Assembly: GCA_049724395.1 (NCBI GenBank)
Contig: JAUGWO010000173.1
Location: forward strand, 1 to 55,536
Direction: 5' to 3'
From: Spongospora subterranea f. sp. subterranea
Taxonomy: Eukaryota > Endomyxa: Phytomyxea > Phytomyxea > Plasmodiophorida
DNA: 55,536 nt
The translations under genes were made by a program, and so were the position numbers. The number at the start of each line of letters is the position of its first letter. Position 1 is the stretch's first letter. Under the pieces are notes generated by a model. The model made no database searches, was not told the DNA's origin, and saw only the letters and a program-made list of their open reading frames with translations. Shown here one piece after another: positions 46,630-55,536 of the stretch.

Positions 46630-48454
46630 GTCAATGCATCACCATCAACCTGGCTGCTGCAATCAAGTTGCTACTATGCGAGGCCCACCGGCCACCAGCG
46701 ACAATTGGTTGCCTTGCGCCTCCCACCCTTGTTTGTTAAATCCAACAAGCTATTCACCTCCACCGAAGCCCCAAAACCAACAGGTTTCATTTCAATGCAA
46801 TGATAAAACCAGGTTCAAGCTCATATTTGCAACCAAAAACGATGCAGCACAAATGTTGCAACGCATCCGCGTGTTTGGATCACAGTACCCTGTGGCGAAA
46901 CCTACATAAAATCAGCAATGTTTGCAACACATGGCAGCGCCTCGACTGGTCGAAGAATTGTTGCACGAACTATCGGTTTACTGTCTGGTATTCACGAGGA
47001 ACACCAGAATCTCTGCAGCGGTTACTGCAGAGGTCCCGGTGATGGTTATGGCCATGGTGATGATTATGGTTATGGTGATGATTACGGCTGTAGGTCAGTA
47101 GTGATACCCGGGTCAGCTCGACTGAACATCTGTAGAGATTGTCACACAGAAGAAAGCTGTGCACTGCAGACTCGACCAATCGAATTAATTGTGCAACTTG
47201 CGACACCCAAGGCCATCTGGCCAAATACTGCCCACTCACACAATCACGAATTAAAAAATAAATACACACAATCCAATAACATGTACACAAAACACTATTG
47301 CAAACGCGCTGTCGGCACATCATTTGCGGTAAAGGAGAACGTCACTAAATAATTTCGTTGAACATTTTTAAGCATCACCAGGAAGATGATAAAGTGCCGA
47401 CGCTCTGAAAGTGCATAAATAGTATATTCTGATCCAACCGCAACTCGCGTCATGCACTTACATCGAAAGACCCAGTTTTTGCCACAAAGACAACGCAAAG
47501 GGCAAATCAACAAAGTAAGTTCAAACAGTTACAACATAGCAATAGATTTCACCTGGCTTAATTTAAATCTGTAACCAAAGATACATATTGAAGACATTCT
47601 TCGAATAGGAAACTGTGCTTTGGAAACGATCCGAAATATCAGGGCCCATCCCTAACACATTCTGTTCAACAACTGAGAACGGATATCTGTCAATACGCCA
47701 GAAATCCATAGCAAGGACGTGCGATGGCACAGACTATATTGAACCTCTCAGGATCTTTGCCAAATCACCACGATCTCTCATTGGATAAAAACTTCATAAT
47801 GCGAAAATATAGTCAATGGAGTGGACTATTCTGACTTCTGAGCTCACAATCGCGTCATTTACGTTCAAAATTAATATCATCATAGTAAGCTATTCAACAA
47901 AGCCATTTAGCAAAAAGATCCCGAGAACGGATTCATAACTTCTTTCCAAAGCTTTCGGATATCACGGAATGGAAGAGAACCATACATCTTCTGCTCCATA
48001 AACAGGGAAAACCATTGACCCCAATGGAGCACAGCAGCCTCATCCACTATGCAATTTTGTTTTCGATAAGTATAGACGTTCTAAACTCAGGCGTGAATAA
48101 CTTGAGGTCAGCAGAACAATGTAAGCTGTATATCTCTCACTACCAGGAGAATGCCATTAATAAACAAAACGACACACAAAACCCAGGCACAATCACTGAG
48201 GAACACAGCACAGCATACCCCCTATTTAAAACATCGATGGAACATCAAACAATGACTGCAACGAACTCTTCTCTGACCACAGGACAAAACAGAACCTTCA
48301 ACAAACAGAAAACGATAATATCATGCAAACCAGAAACAAAGCAACCAATAGATGCAAAAACGACCCATTCCATTCTGCATTACGGATGACAAATCTGTTA
48401 GGACCCACGAAAACAAACCGAAAACACGGTTAACAAATAAACGAATCTTGGAAA
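46630..48454. other. Retroelement-like remnants, mostly unassigned
   Basis: A CCHC zinc knuckle (CATCDTQGHLAKYC) of retroelement gag type is readable at about 47188-47230. A short GATGATTATGGTTATGGT repeat sits at about 47040-47090. The remainder to 48454 shows no family I can name. Probably old Copia-type debris. Confidence 0.45.
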
Positions 48455-51400
48455 ATGAGGGTGAAGTTCACAGCAATAATTCCAAGAGCTGACACCTCAA
48501 CGAACACAAATGGAGCGAGATCAATTGTGCCTGACTCGTTGATCCACATTACTGCGGAATTTGAAGCCCTCGTCATGCTATTAGCAATTCATGGAAGGTT
48601 TTCGACGCTCGTAAGCATCATAAACGCACAGGACCAGGACGTGCCTTTAACAACACAGAAATTGATTTCCATGATGCTTGAAAAAGAAAAGTTGGAGCAA
48701 AGCCCCCCCGAATTCCCATCGGCGTCTGTGGCCGAACTAAAAGCGGAAGTATCGGTCTTGAAGGCCTCTATCCAGAAGATGAAGTCTAACGACTGCAAGA
48801 TACATCCCGGGAAGCACCCCACACACAATATCCCGAGAAGGCACCATTGGAATGGAAGCACCATCGCATCAATAATACACCAAGAAACGAATCACTTTAT
48901 CCTCTGCAACTGGCACTTTCTTCAACCGCTTCACCACCTTTGCGGTCGTCTAGTTGGACCGTAGATAGTGCCTGTAGTCAGCATATGGCGTTTCAGCGAA
49001 AATCCTTGAAAGACTTTCATGCCCACAATAGGATTCAAGAATCGTTGGGGAATGGGTCAAAAATCAGCGTTGCCGGCGGAGGCACCGGAAAGACTCTCCT
49101 GGACAGTACAGAAACTCGAGTTCATGACGTATTACATGTCCCGACACTCAGCCGAAACCTGCTGTCTGTTGGTCAGAGCACAAGGCGTGGAATCAAGTTC
49201 TTGTTCGATAACGATAGGCTATACATTTACAGCAAACACAACTGGAACCCCCCTGAAGGAGTCATTATCGGGTCTGCAAGTCGAGGGGCTGATAATATAC
49301 AATCTCCCTGGTCACCAACACAATTGCCCTCGCAACGAAGCGCGAAATTCGGCTCTAAATTGCTCGCAAAGAAGACTTGAGCCCGTTTCGTGGGAGCTAT
49401 GGCACAAAAGACTATTTCATTTGAACCCTCGTGATCTTCGAGAAATGTTCGGGACCAGCGAAATCCAAGGGGATATCAACGCGATTACCAAGAATTGTCA
49501 TGGTTGTTTCAAAGGGAAAATGACAGGAGGTCACTTTCCTAAGTCGAAGACAGTCTTCACACGTCCCCTGGAATGCGTTTCAACTGACATTAAGGCCCCT
49601 TATCCTGTCACTTCGCTATTCTTCAACTCGATTTACATCATAACATTCATCGATCATTACACTCGATACTTGAGGGTTTATTTCCTCAAAAACAAGTCAG
49701 AAGCCTTGACCGCTCTAAAACAATTTGAACAGGACTCATCTTTCCAATTAGGCGACATTCCACACAGATTGAAAATACTTCAGAGCGATAATGCCGGCGA
49801 ATATACATCGACCGAATGTAAGGAGTATTATGCTAAGCGAGGTATATTCCACAGAACAAGCGTTGCGTATGACCCCGAACAGAATGGAATCGCTGAACGA
49901 GTGAATCGCACCATTGATACGGCTGCGGAAAATGCCAGACATCAGGCTGGCTTACCTGGACAATACTGGGGGTTTGCGACTGCTGCCGCTGTACATGTTA
50001 TCAACAGAAGACCTCATGGCGCATTACCCAATAAGATGTCACCTTATGAAGCATGGTTTGGTACTAACCAGACCCTTCGTATATGCGAGTATTCGGTTGC
50101 GACGCATGGTCGTTCGTGCATAAACGACGGAGGAAAGGACTACTTCCCAAAGCCACCCCAGCCGTTTTCTTTGGGTACAGTCAGAATCAAAAGGCGTATC
50201 AATTATGGGATCCCGTCAAGAAGAAGATGTACACCAGCAGAAGAGTCAAATTCATTGAAGACTCATTCACGTTCTGGAAATCAACCTCGAAGACCGACGA
50301 TCGGGAGACAATAAACGACAACCAACCGAACTTGGAGCAGCTGGATTCAGGCGCTATCGAAGCAGAGACTCATGCCGGCGACAGTCATCGCGAAGAAGTC
50401 TTAGACGGATCGAACTCAATCGACAATCAAGTCGAAGATACTGATGATGAAGATGAGGTGATAGACGAGGAGAGAGCATCGAGTCCGCCAATTCCCACTC
50501 TACGAAGATCGTCTAGATTCAGAAGGCCGCCCGAGATTTGGAATTCTCCAACGCCGCATGTACCTCACATACGATTATTGACATTATAGGATCAGAACCC
50601 CTCAGCAAACCTGATATATCAGACATGCTTTGCTCAGAGATTCAAATTCCTTCATCGGTCCCATGATGCGATTTCCTGTCTGTCCCTGTTGGTGGCAGGC
50701 ATGTCCGGGTGAGTGTTGGACATGAGTTCGAAACCCCGTGAGTGATGGAATTTTGGGAGACCCCCCAAGGTTGCATCCAATACGGAAAAGTAGAGTGAAT
50801 GTTGAACACGAAGGTCTGACCACGTGGCCTCTAATGAATGTGGGAGAGCGAGCTGCTTGCAGTAAACTCGGAAACTCTGGATAGGCAATGCAATTAGGTG
50901 GGGGCAGGTCCCATTCGGTGTGGTCGTTAGGACAGATTATGTTGCTGAATCCAGCTGGTCTAATAGGTTCCTTCATTGGATACCCAAGCTACTTGTAGCG
51001 GCCAGGCGGAAGTAGGGAAAGCCTGGTAGTACACAGGCTTACTCAACCCATAAGAACCCGCGATCCTTTGTATACCATACCTATACCATACCATGACAAG
51101 CAAATTAGCTGGATATTGGCGCGATTGCCCTGATAGATGAGCACAAGAACATGGTAGGGTTCCGTACATTCGACCTCGTCACCCGTACCCCCAAAATCAA
51201 ACCAATCAAGTGCAAATGGGTATTTACCGTAAAGCCTAGGAAGGACGATTCAGGATTGGTGGGGAAGTTCAAGGCCAGGCTGGTAGCGAAAGGGTTTTCG
51301 CAGCGTTTCGGCGTCGACTACAATGAAACTTTTGCCCCTGTGGCTCACCAGGAATCCTTGAGAACACTACTCGCCCTAACAGCGCTGCACAGCTTAAGAC

Positions 51401-52651
51401 TTCGTCAATTAGACGTGGTGGGAGCGTATCTGAATGGAGACATTGAGGAAGAGCTTTACATGGTTCAGCCCGAAGGATTCAGCACCAGCCCTAACCAGGT
51501 ATGGAGGCTAAATAAGGCCATATACGGTTTGAAGCAAGCAGGACGTGTCTGGAACAAGAGGATTAACGAACTCTTGGTGACAGAATTAGGGTTCAAAAGG
51601 TGCATATCAGATCCGTGCATGTACGTCCTCCGCGATGGCGATAATTTAGCCATTCTGGGACTATACGTTGATGACATGATATTGGCCCACAATCGTGATG
51701 GCATTTGCGAAGCAATCATCTCACGTTTGACCCAAGATGTTCAGGTTACCGATCTTGGCCAACCAACACGGATCCTTGGCATGAATATAGTTTATAATTT
51801 GGATGCAGGCACCATATCCCTAAATCAGTCCGATTATATAAGAGATCTGATGATCCAGTTTAACATGACGTCCTGCAAACCTACCAAGACCCCTCATCAA
51901 CCGGGATATTACTTGGACATGAACATGAAGCCGAAGGATGAGAAAGAGCGTGCCAAGATGAAGTCCATTCCATACGGCAATCTAGTTGGAGCCTGAATTA
52001 CATCTCCACTCACACAAGACCTGATATATCGACAGCAGTGGGGACCCTTTGCCGATTGCATTTCCGACCCTGGTCCACTACACTGGACTGCAGCCAAGAG
52101 GGTATTGCAATACCTAGCCTGCACGCAACAGCATGGCCTGGTATACTCCAAGGGCGAGGAAAACGACATAACTGCTTGGTCTGACAGTGATTGGGGCAAG
52201 GACGTCGACACAGACGATCCACAACAGGGTATTTAGTGAAATTAGCTGGATCGCCAATCAGCTGGAAGAGCAAACGTCAACCCACAGTAGCAACGTCGTC
52301 AGTTCATGCTGAATACATGGCCACCTACGATACGGTTAGAGAAATAACTTGGTTAAGGACATTGTTAACGGAGTTAGGATATCCTCAACCTTCTGTGATA
52401 ATCAAGGGTGCCTCGCAATAGCAAGTAATCTCCGAACCGACTCCAGGACTAAGCATATAGATATCAAGTTTCATTTTATCAGAGAGCAAGTTGGTAAAGG
52501 CTTCGTGAAACTGGACTATTGCCCCACTAGCGAGATGATTGCCGACTCGTTGACAAAGCCCGCGACGACTCCCAAGTTCATATGGTGCCGATCATCCATG
52601 GGAATCAGAGATGTCGAATCGAGGGGGTCTGTTAAAACTCAAGACGATTAA
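48455..52651 (+). mobile_element. Ty1/Copia retrotransposon fossil, gag to RNase H
   Basis: Gag-like region (48455-48850), protease (WTVDSACSQHM, about 48960), GAG-pre-integrase and integrase (about 49380-50590), reverse transcriptase (about 51150-51900, LYVDDMI) and RNase H (about 52200-52650, KHIDIKFHFIREQVG). The order is complete for Copia. An insertion of several hundred bp, including a short interspersed repeat, separates integrase from RT. LTRs were not identified; a TGTTAAAAC at about 52630 may begin a 3' LTR. A few breaks; younger than the other Copia copies. Confidence 0.85.
50955..51093. repeat. Second copy of the short interspersed element, inverted, inside Copia
   Basis: Matches 3082-3214 in reverse complement at about 85-90 percent, including the GTAGCGGCCAGGCGGAAGTA core and the TACCATACC-rich end. 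It is nested within the Copia fossil, so it inserted, or was carried in with a larger insertion, after that Copia copy arrived. Confidence 0.75.
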
Positions 52652-53677
52652 GCATCTCTGAGATGTATGGGGTTTCCCCCGTCCCGCATGTTGCGGTGTA
52701 CCGTAAATAAATTTACTCCTCTATTATTCGAGTTTGCAGACTATAATCAAATTTCTATTATTCTTTACTTGTTTCGCTTTAACATTAAGGCGCCGAAAAC
52801 ATTGTGTTATTTTGATATGTCTTTTTTGTTTGGTTGAGGCATTGTTGTTAGAGTATTTTTTGGTGATCCTTATCTTTTCAAGTTTTTGTAGCATTTCTTC
52901 TTGGTCAGTTTGTTAATTGTTTTTTTCCAATTTACCGGAAATGTTGATGTTGCTATTACGCACATCATGATATTGGTCTAAAAGTTGGATTGATTGGATT
53001 GATTCATTCTCTCTAGTTATCAGATGTTGTGGAAGTTTGTTGGCGGTGTCGCTTGTGACAATTTTGAGCTTATCCATTTTTTGCAGTTGTTTGTTGGTCA
53101 CGTTTTGAAAAAATGGCCCCTTTAAGGATCTTGGCCACACAATGGTGTGAACCTGGCACATTCTAGTTCCCGAAACGACTTATCGATGAGAGTGAGGTCA
53201 CCTGACATCCCACGAATAAGGCCAGGGCCATGTACTCGCCGGGCAGAATAGCTCATCGAACGGGCGATTGGAGAAAACTGTAGATGATATCGCGAGGTTG
53301 GATAACTTCGTGGTCGGCAATAATAGTTCCCTCAACAAGGGATAGAACCAACAAGGGTGACAGGATTCAATCTTGAGAAAGGGCATCGGAGACCGTCCAT
53401 TATCACACCTTGTATTGCCACTCAACCCAGGTGAACAAGATATACCGAGGTTCGTTTATATGTTTGCAGGGGCTAACCGTTGGGTCAATCATTTGATTTA
53501 GCGGGACATGTTTTTATTCTCTTTGAAAACGCCAACTCGGGGATAGCCATGTTGAGGGCTTCGGCCGAGGGCTTCGACACTCTGTTTATTGTTATTTTAC
53601 TGATCTGCTGTTGCAGTAAACCTATATATAGAACATGGTCAGACCTGGTCTCTGACTGTCCCTCACCTCTTCTCACA
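52652..53677. other. Spacer, possibly with upstream exons of the next gene
   Basis: T-rich to about 52920, then unassigned. A plus-strand open segment at 53500-53640 is hydrophobic (DTLFIVILLICCC), preceded by a possible intron (GTGAACAAG to TTTGCAG, 53432-53470). It might be an exon, but I could not connect it. Confidence 0.3.
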
Positions 53678-54391
53678 ATGGTCTCCGCACTTGATACAGT
53701 CCCAGATTGGTCCGATGCGGCGCTGCAGAGTTTTAGGCGGCAAGAGACTGTCCTTCAACGAGTCCGGTCAAAACACCTTCATAACGATATCAATAACAAT
53801 CAGTATCAAATGTCGCTCATGGGTGGTTTTCTTCTTCTTTTCTCATTGTTGTCTATTGCTGGCTCTGTTGACATCCGTGATTTCGAAACTGACAGTGATG
53901 TCGATCCTCTTTCTGTTTATTTCAGTGATTTCGAGTCTCACTTCCCTTTGGAAATAGGGGCGCAGCTCTTGACACCGGATGTGGATTGGTCGAACGATCT
54001 CTTCAGGGAATTTTTGTTTCAGTGTGGTCAGATTAAGGCCAAAAAGAAAAACTTGATCGCATCAGATTCATTGCAAATCACTCTCGGTCAAACTCTTTAT
54101 CAGATAGGGAATTGTGTGTGCGACAAAGTTGAAGAAATCGCCAAAGGGGTCCCTGGTGATGGCCTTCTTAAATCTCAGGGCGCCAAGGATCCGATTAAAA
54201 TATTCATGTGGGCAGTCCGCAAAAAAAAATCATTAAGTATCTTAGAGACCTCCCACATTATGGCGTCGCTCTTCTTACTAAAAACAAAAGACAGTCTGCC
54301 AGAATTCTGGAGCAGCACCAAGGGAGAGTCGACGGGATCAACCAGCGAGTATTCCCTGGATCAAGACCACTCACCAGAAGTGGCGCTTTAG
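53678..54391 (+). CDS. Uncharacterised protein, about 237 residues
   Basis: From the ATG at 53678: a helical, charged N-terminus (SFRRQETVLQRVRSKHLHN), a hydrophobic segment at about residues 47-63 (LMGGFLLLFSLLSIAGSVDI), then an acidic and mixed region (DFETDSDVDPLSVYFSDFES), a Lys-rich patch (GQIKAKKKNLI) and a Ser/Glu-rich end. The frame is open further upstream (from 53480), so extra N-terminal sequence or exons are possible. No family recognised. Being surrounded by transposons, it could be an element-borne gene. Confidence 0.45.
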   Translation: MVSALDTVPDWSDAALQSFRRQETVLQRVRSKHLHNDINNNQYQMSLMGGFLLLFSLLSIAGSVDIRDFETDSDVDPLSVYFSDFESHFPLEIGAQLLTPDVDWSNDLFREFLFQCGQIKAKKKNLIASDSLQITLGQTLYQIGNCVCDKVEEIAKGVPGDGLLKSQGAKDPIKIFMWAVRKKKSLSILETSHIMASLFLLKTKDSLPEFWSSTKGESTGSTSEYSLDQDHSPEVAL

Positions 54392-54929
54392 ACCGAAACC
54401 CGGTTTTTCACCCCATAATGAATACATCAAGTTTTTGTGATCCTATTCCTCAGTAGTTGGACTCAAAAAAAGATTCCAAATCCCAACAGCAATATCCAGA
54501 TCGACAGAGTTTCATCATCGTTCCACTTCAATCGATCATTTAGTCTATCTTTTTTTTTTGTGACACATTTGTGTTAGGTCTGTTTTTAGAACCGGTCGAG
54601 TTAACGGACGAGCTGACGGGCTTGGAGACAGGGAATGATTAGGGCGGATGGGCTCGGAGACGAGGGGCGGTTACAGATAACGAAACGGAGGTGACCGGTT
54701 TTATTTGAGGTTATCGGAATGATCAAAACTGCGGGAACTGGATTGCAGGAATATTCCGATGAATATCCTGACATCTGTACATATCTACTCTAAGGCCAGA
54801 CGACGATTGCTCGTCATTTGGGCAGAAACTCCTGCGTTTGCGATAAGAACCTTCGCTATACGTTGCTCAGCATTCTGACCCACAACAATGGTAGTGTGAG
54901 GTTAGGGTGACCCGAATTACGGAACACCA
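54392..54929. other. Spacer, no gene recognised
   Basis: Nothing assignable beyond a T10 run at about 54550 and a G-rich stretch at 54600-54680. Confidence 0.35.
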
Positions 54930-55060
54930 TTGCTGCAGGACTAGGGCTCCGATCGGGTCGGGTATCTACCCGTACCCGGGCGGGTAGTTACCGACCGGGT
55001 AGGGTATCGGTAGATAGTCGGTACCCGACCCGACTACCCGCGGGTACCTGTAGCCTTTTT
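54930..55060. repeat. GGGTA/TACCC palindromic cluster, possible hAT terminus
   Basis: After GCAGGACTAGGGCTCC, repeated CGGGTCGGGTA, TACCCG and CCCGACCCGACTACCC words alternate in both orientations for about 100 bp. Such CGGGT-rich ends are familiar from hAT-type elements. It lies 230 bp before a frame that could be a transposase start. Confidence 0.4.
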
Positions 55061-55291
55061 CAGATTATGGATACGACGTTATGCTCTTTTGCGTCAACTC
55101 AAATAAAAATATCCTAAACAGAAGATTAGAAGCACACAAGGCCGTGAAGTTTCAGGAAATCGGTCATGGAGTCTTTATTGCGCCACGGACTGGGCGACCT
55201 CGTCAAGATTACCTGACCGTCTGGTCAGGCAAATCAACTGAACTGGTTGTCGTATAAGTGCTCCTAATCGCATTGGTGACCAGTCACCAAT

Positions 55292-55536
55292 ATGCCATCC
55301 AGGAAACGTAGATCTGTTATTGCTGAGGAGGTTCCATCAGACAATGGCTCGTACACTGAAGTGCCAGTTGAGGACACTGCTTCATCGTCTGATGGCGACG
55401 TAACTTCGGAAGCAAGGCGAAGCGACCGCAGCGTTGACCTCGTTGACGCTGTCGCCGTTGATGTCGAGGTTGTACCCAAAATCCGTGCAGTCAAGAAACC
55501 AAAAGGAGCGATATTTTCGCATTTAACGCGAAGTGA
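55292..55536 (+). CDS. N-terminus of a protein running off the window, possibly a hAT transposase
   Basis: An open frame from the ATG at 55292 (MPSRKRRSVIAEE) with an acidic Ser-rich stretch (DTASSSDGDVTSEA), still open at the window edge. Its last residues (KKPKGAIFSHLTRS) resemble the lead-in to a BED zinc finger. Assignment rests on the adjoining GGGTA-rich terminus and is tentative. Confidence 0.35.
   Translation, partial: MPSRKRRSVIAEEVPSDNGSYTEVPVEDTASSSDGDVTSEARRSDRSVDLVDAVAVDVEVVPKIRAVKKPKGAIFSHLTRS

Noticed and set aside
50689-50740. tRNA-like B box (AGTTCGAAACCCC) inside the Copia insertion, suggesting a tRNA-derived SINE
   Set aside because: No good A box or paired T stem; the other copy of the short element does not include this part.
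53480-53640. FIT-type lipid-droplet protein, from a GHVFILFENANSGI stretch
   Set aside because: Only a loose resemblance to the family's SGH motif; the rest of the region does not follow and the frame has no ATG start.

Overview
The window comes from a eukaryotic microbe. Nearly every recognisable host gene is broken up by very short GT-AG introns (mostly 45-75 nt), and splicing them joins family-conserved segments in frame. The standard genetic code fits throughout. The gene mix (SOS1-type Na+/H+ antiporter, SWEET transporter, RasGAP, Golgi RIC1, KRR1, MFAP1) together with MULE, hAT and Copia elements suggests a protist, perhaps of the plasmodiophorid or a similar intron-rich lineage. Nothing seen fixes the species.

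Layout. 0.4-3.2 kb is a decayed MULE transposon and a short insertion with target-site repeats. 3.9-8.5 kb is a minus-strand RIC1 gene. 8.6-11.8 kb is a MULE whose four-exon transposase reads as intact, inserted about 170 bp upstream of the RIC1 start. 11.8-15.2 kb is Copia, MULE and possible Ty3 debris. 15.7-28.7 kb is the compact gene block: a membrane protein, NAD kinase, a proline-rich secreted protein, KRR1, an unknown protein, MFAP1, a poly-Cys EF-hand protein, a RasGAP, an unknown protein and a METTL21-type methyltransferase. 29.6-34.5 kb is repeat-rich, with a tRNA-Ala, perfect and imperfect palindromes, a minisatellite and an inverted MULE duplication. 34.6-39.1 kb holds a Na+/H+ antiporter and a SWEET sugar transporter in tandem on the minus strand. 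39.2-55.5 kb is mostly repeats (minisatellite, second tRNA-Ala, three Copia fossils, a hAT fossil, a TA-flanked MITE), with one unknown gene and the start of a possible hAT gene at the edge.

There is no operon logic. The host genes are independent housekeeping or membrane functions: Rab6/Ypt6 activation (RIC1), NADP supply (NADK), ribosome biogenesis (KRR1), splicing (MFAP1), Ca2+ and Ras signalling (EF-hand, RasGAP), protein methylation, and Na+/H+ and sugar transport. Two gene pairs look divergent from a shared promoter.

The most unusual theme is the number of inverted duplications: pieces of MULE, hAT and Copia coding sequence are repeatedly found next to their own inverted copies, alongside perfect non-coding palindromes. 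Four host genes carry an apparent one-base frameshift, each at a homopolymer, which looks more like assembly error than decay. Exon coordinates are my own by-eye reconstruction, checked by phase arithmetic; no alignment or database search was run.
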